From the IMG/VR virus record IMGVR_UViG_3300022934_000058, positions 1 through 38,600 of that record: DNA of 38,600 bases. One strand, given 5' to 3'. The notes beneath the pieces were generated by a model, which worked only from the letters and a program-made list of their open reading frames with translations, was not told where the DNA came from and searched no databases. This stretch comes from a virus. Below, piece by piece: positions 22,884 to 29,388 of this stretch. How positions within the stretch are numbered: position 1 is the stretch's first letter; each line of letters opens with the position of its first letter. The position numbers and the translations under genes are program-made.

Positions 22884-22915
22884 TTCAAACTCACGGCAAC
22901 ACAAAGGAGGACTTT

Positions 22916-23128
22916 ATGGATATGGTTGCTTTTTATGAAGGTTGGCTTGGAGCCTGCCGAGAGATGGACAAGGCAGTGGATTTCGAGCTAGATAAGCTTG
23001 AGAAGCAGCTTCACAAAGATTCTTACGATATGGCTCGCTGGAGAGCCTATCTCACGGTTCGTGCAATTCTTACCGAAGTGCGAACAGCACCAGTCGTTCC
23101 AAGGAGGGAACCAAACAATGATGACTGA
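22916..23128 (+). CDS. hypothetical early protein, 70 residues
   Basis: A small helical protein (FYEGWLGACREMDKAVDFELD, then LEKQLHKDSYDMARWRAYLTV), first of the rightward early operon with a strong AAAGGAGG ribosome site seven bases before the ATG. Not recognised. It overlaps the next gene by eleven bases. Confidence 0.7.
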   Translation: MDMVAFYEGWLGACREMDKAVDFELDKLEKQLHKDSYDMARWRAYLTVRAILTEVRTAPVVPRREPNNDD

Positions 23129-23582
23129 AATCTTGATGGATCGACCATCTTGGGAGACACATTTTCATCACTTGATGAGAAGTGCAATCACCTTTAACAG
23201 TCTCACACGGATGTTAAAAAGGATGAACAAGAAAGCAGTGCAACATTTTGAGCGTGATTACACGGGATGCACTGCCTCTATCGAAATGCGATCCGAGGTG
23301 ATTGACAGGCGAGTCAGTTTCTACTTTATGCACAATCACTTTAGCAGGCACAAAAAAGATAGCGCATCACGCGAAATGACCTTGACATGTAACGTCATTT
23401 TCGATAATGGAGAGAGCCTCAGCGAGGAGGAAGCTCTGGGCGGTTTAGGTGATTTTGCACCTAAGTATCTAAAGGAACGCATTAAGGAAGTTCATGATGC
23501 AAGAGTACGAGATGACCGACTCTATGTCGGGGGCTATCGCAACGTTCAGGTGCCAAGCGGTACGAGACAGCGAACTAAATGA
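23118..23582 (+). CDS. hypothetical early protein, 154 residues
   Basis: I choose the ATG at 23118, which has AAGGAGG ten bases upstream; an earlier ATG at 22998 would run through the previous gene. The protein has a helical N-terminus and beta segments CTASIEMRSEVIDRRVSFYF and EMTLTCNVIFDNGESL. Not recognised. Its last 89 bases also code for the start of the next gene in another frame. Confidence 0.6.
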   Translation: MMTEILMDRPSWETHFHHLMRSAITFNSLTRMLKRMNKKAVQHFERDYTGCTASIEMRSEVIDRRVSFYFMHNHFSRHKKDSASREMTLTCNVIFDNGESLSEEEALGGLGDFAPKYLKERIKEVHDARVRDDRLYVGGYRNVQVPSGTRQRTK

Positions 23583-23898
23583 GTTCTTCTCGGAAAGAAA
23601 GCAACCGTACATTGCAAAGGAATTTCAGAAGCATCGGGACTTCTGTGCTGAGTCGATTCACGGAATCATCTTGGATTCGATCGTAGAGTACGACCGAGAC
23701 AACTTCGGTGATCTCATGAAGATGCCCTCTGAAATGTACGAGGACTGTGAAAACCTCGGACGAGCTATAGCAAGGTTTGCAGTCCACTGGGGGTTTGGAA
23801 AAGACCCTGAGTTCTGGGAAGGACTCTGGGAATTAGAAGATGAGATTTTGATTTGTTACGAAGCTTTACTGGAGGAGAAAGATGAGTTACTTGGATAG
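23494..23898 (+). CDS. hypothetical early protein, 134 residues
   Basis: An acidic helical protein with a GGAAG ribosome site six bases before the ATG. The stretch ENLGRAIARFAVHWGFGKDPEFWEGLWELED is its most distinctive part. It overlaps both the previous gene (89 bases) and the ATPase gene (17 bases). Not recognised. Confidence 0.6.
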   Translation: MMQEYEMTDSMSGAIATFRCQAVRDSELNEFFSERKQPYIAKEFQKHRDFCAESIHGIILDSIVEYDRDNFGDLMKMPSEMYEDCENLGRAIARFAVHWGFGKDPEFWEGLWELEDEILICYEALLEEKDELLG

Positions 23899-24613
23899 TT
23901 TACAGACAGGCGTGAAGCTTGTTCCTAGAAGGACGCTGATATACGGTCAGCATGGAGTTGGGAAAACCACATGGGCATCTAGATGGCCTGCACCAGTGCT
24001 GCTACCTACAGAAGATGGTTACCATCATGTAGATGTGGCATCGGGTAAAAAGCTCGAATCGGCCACAGAGCTTTGGCAGGCCATCAAGGATGTCTCAGAA
24101 TCTGCGTTCAAGACGGTCATCGTTGATTCGATTGATTGGACTGAGATGCTGATCCAATCACATCTTGATGACAGTGGATTCGACCAAAGCTGGGGTAAAG
24201 GCCAGCTAGAGGTTGCCAAACGCATGCGTAAGATCCTCACGGCACTCGATGAATGTCGCGATAAAGGCAAGCACGTTGTCTTGGTCGGTCATGCAGAAGC
24301 CAAGCCAGTCGAGCGTCCAGATGGACTCAGCTATCAAACATATGCAGTCAAACTAGGTAAGCATTGTTGTCGAGTTGTATCTGAATGGTGCGATGAGATG
24401 CTTTTCTGTCAACGTGACTATCTAGTTCGTCAGCAAGACAACGGAAAGCATGGAGTAGGTGTCGATAAGGGTACTAGAAGTATTTATACGACTGGAACTC
24501 CTAGCTTTGAGGCGAAGAACCGCATACCTGGCTTGCCTGAAAAGTTTGACCTGAATGACATTGATGGGTATCTTTCTTTTGCAATCGGAAAAGATGCCAA
24601 AACCGTTAAGTAA
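23882..24613 (+). CDS. Sak4-like RecA-fold ATPase (AAA_24)
   Basis: A 243-residue ATPase with Walker A YGQHGVGKTT (21-30), a long alpha-beta core, Walker B KTVIVDSIDW and the KHVVLVGHAEAK segment typical of phage nucleotide-binding proteins of the AAA_24/Sak4 group. These proteins act in recombination-dependent replication with a DUF669-like single-strand DNA-binding partner, which is the next gene here. It starts at an ATG with GGAG upstream and overlaps the previous gene by 17 bases. Confidence 0.85.
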   Translation: MSYLDSLQTGVKLVPRRTLIYGQHGVGKTTWASRWPAPVLLPTEDGYHHVDVASGKKLESATELWQAIKDVSESAFKTVIVDSIDWTEMLIQSHLDDSGFDQSWGKGQLEVAKRMRKILTALDECRDKGKHVVLVGHAEAKPVERPDGLSYQTYAVKLGKHCCRVVSEWCDEMLFCQRDYLVRQQDNGKHGVGVDKGTRSIYTTGTPSFEAKNRIPGLPEKFDLNDIDGYLSFAIGKDAKTVK

Positions 24614-24632
24614 AGAATTTTTGTTTTCACGA

Positions 24633-24666
24633 GGCAGGTGTTGTCACAACGGTTGTGCAAACTGCC
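24633..24666. promoter_or_regulatory. inverted repeat in the DUF669 leader
   Basis: CACAACGGTTGTG (24645-24657) is a perfect palindrome with a one-base centre, flanked by TTG and CAA, and closed by GGCAG (24633-24637) and CTGCC (24662-24666). It lies in the 73-base gap before the DUF669 gene and ends eight bases before that gene's GGAGG. As RNA it is a stem-loop leader; as DNA it is an operator-like site. Confidence 0.4.
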
Positions 24667-24686
24667 CTTACATCGGAGGTTTTCAG

Positions 24687-25154
24687 ATGGGTTTAGCAGA
24701 TATTGATTTCGATTCAATCGAGATTACAGAAGGATACGAGAATAGTTTGCTACCAGACGGTGATTACATCGTCTCACTTGAGCGTGCAACTGATGAAGCT
24801 GACAAAGTTTCATCTGAAGGTGCTAAGTATTCCCGTGTCAACCTAATGTTTAGGATCATCGAAGGTGAGCATAGCAACAAGTGTCTTTTTCATAGCCCTA
24901 TGTATGAGCATAGTTTGTCCGTTGCTGATCAGAATAAGCAAACTGCTGTCAACATTGGTTGCGAGTTTCTAAAGAAACTGCATGATGCTGGCGGCTGTGA
25001 TGGTTACACTCCAGAAGGCTTGATGACCGCAGGGCCACTCAAGCTGAAGGTTAAGACTAGAAAGGGTCGCACTGTAGGCGATAAGACTTACGAAGACCAA
25101 AATGTAGTAGTAGCCGTCATGCCAGCAGGACGATCAACAGAAAGTCCATTCTAG
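24687..25154 (+). CDS. DUF669 family protein, single-strand DNA-binding partner
   Basis: A 155-residue protein starting at 24687, eight bases after GGAGG. ITEGYENSLLPDGDYIVSLERAT and YSRVNLMFRIIEGEHSNKCLFHS are the typical DUF669 beta core. Such proteins follow AAA_24/Sak4 ATPases in phage operons and are thought to bind single-stranded DNA. A strong terminator follows at 25274-25318. Confidence 0.8.
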   Translation: MGLADIDFDSIEITEGYENSLLPDGDYIVSLERATDEADKVSSEGAKYSRVNLMFRIIEGEHSNKCLFHSPMYEHSLSVADQNKQTAVNIGCEFLKKLHDAGGCDGYTPEGLMTAGPLKLKVKTRKGRTVGDKTYEDQNVVVAVMPAGRSTESPF

Positions 25155-25163
25155 ATATCCTCC

Positions 25164-25215
25164 GGCTCGTGGGCTGGCGCATCCCACTAAGGGGTTCGAT
25201 TCCCCTTCACGGGCT
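25164..25215 (+). ncRNA. tRNA-like element without anticodon arm
   Basis: GCTCGTG (25165-25171) pairs with CACGGGC (25208-25214) as a seven-pair acceptor stem. A T arm follows canonical rules: AGGGG (25190-25194), loop TTCGATT, CCCCT (25202-25206). Between acceptor and T arm is only a short GGG-CTGGCGCAT-CCC hairpin that resembles a D arm. No anticodon arm and no encoded CCA are present. The 3' strand ACGGGC could also pair with GCCCGT at 25252-25257. It may be a tRNA mimic, a processing signal or a relic of a tRNA-derived attachment site. Confidence 0.55.
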
Positions 25216-25273
25216 TATCCTTGCTTGGTGCTTTGACGGTGTTTTTTCCATGCCCGTCATGGTGCTAAGGGTT

Positions 25274-25318
25274 CCCATCGGTTAAGTAATTGAGAAGCCT
25301 TAGCCGGTGGGATTTTTT
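25274..25318 (+). terminator. intrinsic terminator after the Sak4-like/DUF669 genes
   Basis: CCCATCGGTTAAG (25274-25286) pairs with CTTAGCCGGTGGG (25299-25311) for thirteen pairs including two G-U, with a twelve-base loop, and six T follow at 25313-25318. It separates the recombination genes from the methyltransferase gene, whose ribosome site GGAGG follows closely. Confidence 0.9.
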
Positions 25319-25338
25319 ATGTTTCAACGGAGGAAAGC

Positions 25339-26175
25339 ATGTATACCTTTGGTAGCTTGTTTGCTGGGATCGGTGGTATCGATCTTGGTTTTGAGCGTGC
25401 CGGTCTTGAGTGCAAATGGCAAGTCGAAATCGACGACTATGCTACGAAAGTTCTGGAGAAGCACTGGCCGAGTGTGAAACGATGGCGTGATGTAAAAGCA
25501 TTTCCGCCGGAAGACAAACAAGATTGGAATGTTGATGTCATAGCAGGAGGGTTTCCCTGTCAAGACATATCAGTCGCAGGAAAAGGAGCAGGATTAAATG
25601 GAGAACGATCAGGACTATTCTTTGAAATCATTCGCGTGGCTCGACAACTCAAACCCAGAGCAATCGTGCTGGAGAACGTCTCAGCACTCCTTGTTCGAGG
25701 AATGGGAACCGTACTCGGAGAGTTGGCCGAGATCGGGTATGACGCAGAATGGCACTGCATACCGGCTGCAGCCGTTGGTGCGCCTCACAGACGCGATAGG
25801 GTGTTCATCATTTGTTGGGACTCCAACCGCAACAATGCGAGTGAGATCAAAAAAATTCAGAATCGGGCGGATTCCGAATCCTGCGGAAATTGCAGCGACT
25901 GGAATATGGCCGACTCCAACAGCGATCGACAGAAAAGGTACGGCGAAGAACCGCTATCTCGGCAGCAAGACCTACAGGTCAAATTTGAGCGAATGCGTCA
26001 GGACATCGGAAACCAGTGGTCAGTTGAACCCAACGTGGGTCGAGTGGCTGATGGGGTTCCCAATAGGGTGGACAGACTTAAATGCTTAGGAAATGCGGTC
26101 GTACCGCAAGTTGCTGAAGTAGTTGCAAAGATATTGCTAGAAAAACTGGAGGAGCTTGATGCGTCCAGCACTTAA
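25339..26175 (+). CDS. cytosine-C5 DNA methyltransferase
   Basis: A 278-residue enzyme with motif I FGSLFAGIGGIDLGFERAG, motif IV GFPCQDIS (catalytic Cys74), motif VI ENV, motif VIII GAPHRRDRVF and motif X CLGNAVVPQVAE. The target-recognition region between motif VIII and the end is about 90 residues, short for the family, and the target is unknown. It methylates cytosine in DNA, probably to evade host restriction. A second conserved frame overlaps most of its C-terminal half. Confidence 0.9.
   Translation: MYTFGSLFAGIGGIDLGFERAGLECKWQVEIDDYATKVLEKHWPSVKRWRDVKAFPPEDKQDWNVDVIAGGFPCQDISVAGKGAGLNGERSGLFFEIIRVARQLKPRAIVLENVSALLVRGMGTVLGELAEIGYDAEWHCIPAAAVGAPHRRDRVFIICWDSNRNNASEIKKIQNRADSESCGNCSDWNMADSNSDRQKRYGEEPLSRQQDLQVKFERMRQDIGNQWSVEPNVGRVADGVPNRVDRLKCLGNAVVPQVAEVVAKILLEKLEELDASST
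25598..26089 (+). CDS. overprinted ORF inside the methyltransferase gene
   Basis: A 163-residue frame in the +1 register relative to the methyltransferase, with AGGA and ATG at its start. It contains the pattern SCWRTSQHSLFEEWEPYSES, WPRSGM, WPTPTAIDRKG and, at the end, LNPTWVEWLMGFPIGWTDL. I recognise WPTPTA and LNPxWVEWLMGxPxGWTDL as recurring in many proteins annotated as DNA methylases or as small phage proteins. The same bases encode the methyltransferase segment EPNVGRVADGVPNRVDRLK. Two conserved patterns in two frames suggest a real overprinted gene. Function unknown. Confidence 0.65.
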   Translation: MENDQDYSLKSFAWLDNSNPEQSCWRTSQHSLFEEWEPYSESWPRSGMTQNGTAYRLQPLVRLTDAIGCSSFVGTPTATMRVRSKKFRIGRIPNPAEIAATGIWPTPTAIDRKGTAKNRYLGSKTYRSNLSECVRTSETSGQLNPTWVEWLMGFPIGWTDLNA

Positions 26176-26380
26176 CTGCCCAGAGGCTTATCACATCGAG
26201 TATCTTTACCGTAGTGGTTACGGCTGTTGGAGAATTGCTGACATGATAGGCAGGTCACGAAGTTATATGGAAAGATCGCTTAGGGCGTGTCCAACATCAC
26301 CAAGACTTTCTATGTTTGTAGGCAGATTGTCGAACGGGATAAGACCAAAAAAACAAATCAAATCAGGATGGCATTGCTAA
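26159..26380 (+). CDS. small helix-turn-helix-like protein
   Basis: A 73-residue protein, starting at the ATG with GGAGG six bases before it and overlapping the methyltransferase end by seventeen bases. AYHIEYLYRSGYGCWRIADM followed by IGRSRSYMERSLRAC looks like a short DNA-binding helix-turn-helix. It could regulate the operon, but this is inference from pattern only. Confidence 0.5.
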   Translation: MRPALNCPEAYHIEYLYRSGYGCWRIADMIGRSRSYMERSLRACPTSPRLSMFVGRLSNGIRPKKQIKSGWHC

Positions 26381-26395
26381 ATTAAAGGAATGAAA

Positions 26396-26602
26396 ATGAG
26401 AAGACCGGAAGCAATAGAACTATTTATTGAGCAGTCAGGTAAGAAACTGTTCTGGTGGGAACCTGTTTACGGCAGCAAATCGATGTTTCGAGTTGAAGAC
26501 CAAGATGGTAAAAAGTGGTTTGTGATGGGTGATAAAGGAGACATTGTTACATGGGAGATCGTCGATGTTAGCTCTCATAAGAAAAGCACAGCAGAAAGCT
26601 AG
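26396..26602 (+). CDS. hypothetical protein, 68 residues
   Basis: I start at 26396, six bases after AAAGGA; an ATG six bases earlier is too close. The sequence contains LFWWEPVYGSKSMFRVEDQDG and WFVMGDKGDIVTWEIVDV. The protein that follows has a similar length and strand order, so the two may be old tandem duplicates. Not recognised. Confidence 0.55.
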   Translation: MRRPEAIELFIEQSGKKLFWWEPVYGSKSMFRVEDQDGKKWFVMGDKGDIVTWEIVDVSSHKKSTAES

Positions 26603-26744
26603 ACTGTGTTTCTATTTTGTTCAACATGCAGGCGACTGTATGATTGTCACTGATAGTGCAGGACGTAAGCGTTACGTCATTGGCTACAGTGATTTCGATG
26701 GTGAAGTTTTTTGGATTCGATGTAAAGACTTGGAGGAGTCATGA
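26565..26744 (+). CDS. hypothetical protein, 59 residues, possible paralogue of its neighbour
   Basis: Starts at 26565 with GGGAG seven bases upstream and overlaps the previous gene. RLCFYFVQHAGDCMIVTDSAG and RYVIGYSDFDGEVFWIRCKDL follow the same pattern as the neighbour (aromatic strand, charged turn, VxG, FW or WE strand). Not recognised. Confidence 0.5.
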   Translation: MLALIRKAQQKARLCFYFVQHAGDCMIVTDSAGRKRYVIGYSDFDGEVFWIRCKDLEES

Positions 26745-27010
26745 AAGAACTAATGCTATTCCTAGCAACGATTTGGGGAGATGCCACAACGGATCAGCAG
26801 AGATGCCAAGCCGAAGCTAACTTTATGGCAGAGCATAGGTGGCTTGAGCATGTGGGTCCGACCATTGGACGACTTGAAGGTATAGGCTGGGGTTACTGTG
26901 ATAACCCATGCACATGCACTCCTAGCAAATGGAAAGGTTACAAGCTAACCGGAGATGCTACAGCAGTTACTGAAGACGGCTTAACTATTCGAGTAAGGAG
27001 TTGGAGATGA
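26741..27010 (+). CDS. hypothetical protein, 89 residues
   Basis: Starts four bases before the end of the previous gene (ATGA overlap, GGAGG upstream). It has a Cys-rich turn (YCDNPCTCTPSKW) and a Thr/Val-rich end. Unrecognised. Part of the run of small genes before the helicase. Confidence 0.55.
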   Translation: MKELMLFLATIWGDATTDQQRCQAEANFMAEHRWLEHVGPTIGRLEGIGWGYCDNPCTCTPSKWKGYKLTGDATAVTEDGLTIRVRSWR

Positions 27011-27093
27011 TCAGCTACACATTCGGCTTCTTTGCCTTCACAACGGTGTTTGCAGCAACACTTTGCCTCATGGCTCCACCAGGCGATGATTAA
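27007..27093 (+). CDS. tiny membrane protein, 28 residues
   Basis: ATG at 27007 has GGAG one base upstream region and overlaps the previous TGA (ATGA). The product is one hydrophobic segment (YTFGFFAFTTVFAATLCLM) followed by PPGDD. It spans one membrane helix. The frame ends where the next gene starts, supporting a real gene. Confidence 0.5.
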   Translation: MISYTFGFFAFTTVFAATLCLMAPPGDD

Positions 27094-27295
27094 GCACATT
27101 GAGATACACCACCAAGGACATCGTGTAAGATTGACTCAAGTGGAACTGAGACAGTTGATAAACGATGGCAAGCAGTGCCGATGCGGGGAAAGCGATTGCC
27201 TACCCTGCTCGGCATTTTTCTTTTGCGAGCAAAACAACTGTGATAAGCACATCTGCAAGCAGTGTGGTGCAGTCAACTCATTTATAAAGGACTAG
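27086..27295 (+). CDS. Cys-rich zinc-binding-like protein, 69 residues
   Basis: Begins at the ATG within the previous stop region (27086), so translation is likely coupled. Residues 34 onward have CRCGESDCLPC, then CEQNNCDKHICKQCG, eight cysteines in a zinc-finger-like arrangement. The N-terminal half is basic with a HIEIHHQGHRVRLTQ segment. Function unknown. Confidence 0.55.
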   Translation: MIKHIEIHHQGHRVRLTQVELRQLINDGKQCRCGESDCLPCSAFFFCEQNNCDKHICKQCGAVNSFIKD

Positions 27296-27297
27296 CG

Positions 27298-28938
27298 ATG
27301 AAGCCGAGGTGGTATCAGACAAAAGCAGTTGATGCTTGGGAAGCAGAGGCAGGGAAGAAGCCGGATGAACATCAATTACTTGTTCTGCCAACAGGTGCTG
27401 GGAAGACAGTGGTGATGGCAGATGTGATCAACCGGGCATTGTCATGGGGACTCAGTGTCTTGGTACTTGCACGCTCTAGAGAACTCGTAGACCAGAACCG
27501 CAATACATTCGAAATGTGGTACCCAGAGCATGCTGAAAAAACTGGTTCTTACTGTGCCGGTCTAGGATGGCGTGACACAGATAAACAGGTCATCTTTGCT
27601 AGCGTGCAGTCTGTCTTCAATAAGGGCCATGAGTTGGGTGAGCGTAGGCTTGTGATCATTGATGAGGCTCACCAGATCCCTGCTAACGAGAGCAGTCAAT
27701 ACCAGACACTCATCAAGGCACTGCAAGAAAATAGCGACCGTGTGAAGATTCTAGGGCTTACAGCAAGTCCGTATAGGCTCGATGGCGGTGTCATCTTCGG
27801 TGAAGGTCAGCAGTTCGATTCTGTGGCTTACAACGTGCCTCTGAGTGTGCTGATCAATGAAGGTTACATCACCAAGCCGCAGACGTTGGATGTGACCAAG
27901 ATCGACCTCGATAACATCAAAAAGACAGCAGGAGACTTCAACAAGGCTGAGGTCGAGGTCAGGTTTCTTAGGCAGCCACTAGCCAAGGAAATCCTTGATG
28001 CTGCCAATGCTAAGGATGCCAAGAGCGTGCTGATCTTTGCATCTGGCGTAGCTCATGCTGAGACACTGTGCGCACAACTTCGTGAACTAGGTGAGTTTCC
28101 ACATATCATAACCGGAGACACGCTACCGATCCTCAGGAATGCCAGTATCGACGGTTTTGTTGCTAGACGCATTAGATTCCTCGTGAACGTTGAGTGCCTT
28201 ACAACAGGCTTTGATGCACCCTGTGTGGACATGCTAGTAGTGGCTCGTGCTACTTATTCTCCCGGCCTATTTCTACAGATGGTCGGCAGGGGTTTCCGTA
28301 AGTATCCCGGCAAAGAGACATGCTGGATTCTAGACTACGGCCAGAACATTGAGCGTCACGGCCCTATCGACTCAGACACATACGGGATCGACACAATCAA
28401 GCCACCTAGTGACGGTACTGGTGAAGCACCTAAGCGTGTCTGCCCTGCATGCTTTCAAATTAACCTTGCAGCAGCGAAGATGTGCAGTAGATGCCATCTG
28501 GAGTTCCCGAGGAAGCCTCAAGACTTCGTAGCATCCCGAGAAGCTATCCTCGGTCAGGAAGCATGGCTGGATGTGATCCACACGAGTTACACGAGGCACA
28601 AGTCTAAGGATAAATACAAGCCAGATACACTGAGGGTTACCTACAAATGCCACTGCGAAAACAGTCCGATGAACAAGAGATATGTCTCGGAGTGGATCTG
28701 TATTGAACACACAGGATTTGGCCGCAGGAAGGCTGAGGAGTGGATCGAAAGTGTCACCGACCAAGAAAAGCCTCGGATGATCGATGACATGCTAGACCTG
28801 ATACAGCAGGTCGGAATTGCTGAAACCAAGAAGGTGTTGGTCAAAAAAGACGGGAAATACGATAGGGTCTTAGCTCGTGAACACGGGGAAAAGCCCGAGA
28901 TTGTGTATTCCTATGACAGAAGGGAGCCTTTCTTCTAG
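27298..28938 (+). CDS. SF2 DEAD/DEAH-box helicase with C-terminal zinc finger
   Basis: A 546-residue superfamily 2 helicase. Starts at 27298 with AAAGGA. Motif I PTGAGKT (31-37), motif Ia VLARSRELVDQ, motif II DEAH (122-125), motif III TAS (155-157), motif V TTGFD and motif VI QMVGRGFRKYPGK (328-338) are complete. Residues 382-399 form a CxxC-x10-CxxC zinc finger. Such phage helicases work with Sak4-like ATPases and primase in DNA replication or repair. Confidence 0.9.
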   Translation: MKPRWYQTKAVDAWEAEAGKKPDEHQLLVLPTGAGKTVVMADVINRALSWGLSVLVLARSRELVDQNRNTFEMWYPEHAEKTGSYCAGLGWRDTDKQVIFASVQSVFNKGHELGERRLVIIDEAHQIPANESSQYQTLIKALQENSDRVKILGLTASPYRLDGGVIFGEGQQFDSVAYNVPLSVLINEGYITKPQTLDVTKIDLDNIKKTAGDFNKAEVEVRFLRQPLAKEILDAANAKDAKSVLIFASGVAHAETLCAQLRELGEFPHIITGDTLPILRNASIDGFVARRIRFLVNVECLTTGFDAPCVDMLVVARATYSPGLFLQMVGRGFRKYPGKETCWILDYGQNIERHGPIDSDTYGIDTIKPPSDGTGEAPKRVCPACFQINLAAAKMCSRCHLEFPRKPQDFVASREAILGQEAWLDVIHTSYTRHKSKDKYKPDTLRVTYKCHCENSPMNKRYVSEWICIEHTGFGRRKAEEWIESVTDQEKPRMIDDMLDLIQQVGIAETKKVLVKKDGKYDRVLAREHGEKPEIVYSYDRREPFF

Positions 28939-28948
28939 CGCTGTAAAA
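28935..28948 (+). promoter_or_regulatory. promoter-like box before the 28.95 kb structured RNA
   Basis: CTAGCGCTGTAAAAT contains the GCTGTAAAAT core of the boxes before the terminase and capsid genes. TAAAAT at 28943-28948 is the -10-like part. It overlaps the stop region of the helicase gene. Transcription from it would enter the structured region and, after readthrough of the terminator, the lysis/fibre block. Confidence 0.5.
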
Positions 28949-28954
28949 TATGAA

Positions 28955-29083
28955 AATCCACCCTGAATACCCCCTAGGGGCTTCCGAGTCGCTCTCCAAC
29001 TCGTTGAATATGCCCTAGGGGGTTTGACTAGTCTGCTTGGTGGTGGGGCCAGCATAGCCCATTCTTGGGCGTGCTGGTTTTTT
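28955..29083 (+). ncRNA. strongly structured candidate RNA
   Basis: In the 160-base gap after the helicase, nested stems are: CCACC (28958-28962) with GGTGG (29039-29043); CCCCCTAGGG (28970-28979) with CCCTAGGGGG (29013-29022), ten pairs; and CGAGT (28985-28989) with ACTCG (28999-29003). The terminator hairpin 29049-29083 closes the unit. A promoter-like box ends eight bases upstream. Promoter, nested stems and terminator in order suggest a discrete RNA of about 130 bases. No known RNA family is recognised. Confidence 0.6.
29049..29083 (+). terminator. intrinsic terminator after the structured RNA
   Basis: CCAGCA (29049-29054) with TGCTGG (29072-29077) and GCCCA with TGGGC inside form a double stem with a short loop, followed by six T (29078-29083). 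It ends the rightward early operon and the candidate RNA before the block at 29101. Confidence 0.9.
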
Positions 29084-29100
29084 ACAGTTAAAGGGAATCA

Positions 29101-29388
29101 ATGTTTTTATCTAGTGGTCAGAAACGAACAGCCCGAGCGATTGCTCGTGACCGCTGGAACTTGGTGAACCGAGAGTTCAGTGGCAAGAGCATTGAAGAAC
29201 GCAAGCGGATTGCTATTGAGCAGGTTGAGGAAGACCTGTTTCACATGCGCCGTGGCCCGATTGGTAACAAGAAAGGCTTCGGCAGCGTGTTTACCTCTAT
29301 CATTATCAGTCTGATGATCCGACTTGCTATAAAGTGGATCGAGCGTTGGGCTGAGAAGAAGCTCTTGGAGGTTATCGATGAAATCTAA
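29101..29388 (+). CDS. small protein with C-terminal membrane helix, 95 residues
   Basis: A basic N-terminal half (GQKRTARAIARDRWNLVNREF) is followed by FTSIIISLMIRLAIKWI, a single hydrophobic helix, then a charged tail. AAAGGGAA precedes the ATG. It overlaps the next membrane protein gene by eleven bases. The place at the start of a lysis-like cluster suggests a membrane role. Not recognised. Confidence 0.55.
   Translation: MFLSSGQKRTARAIARDRWNLVNREFSGKSIEERKRIAIEQVEEDLFHMRRGPIGNKKGFGSVFTSIIISLMIRLAIKWIERWAEKKLLEVIDEI

Noticed and set aside
25190-25215. attP-like 3' end of a tRNA gene
   Set aside because: The T arm and acceptor strand would fit a tRNA attachment site, but no integrase or repressor gene is seen, and the acceptor has its own upstream partner. 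Kept only as an alternative.
25164-25286. circularly permuted tRNA
   Set aside because: GCCCGT at 25252-25257 could supply a 5' acceptor strand, but no D arm or anticodon arm follows it.
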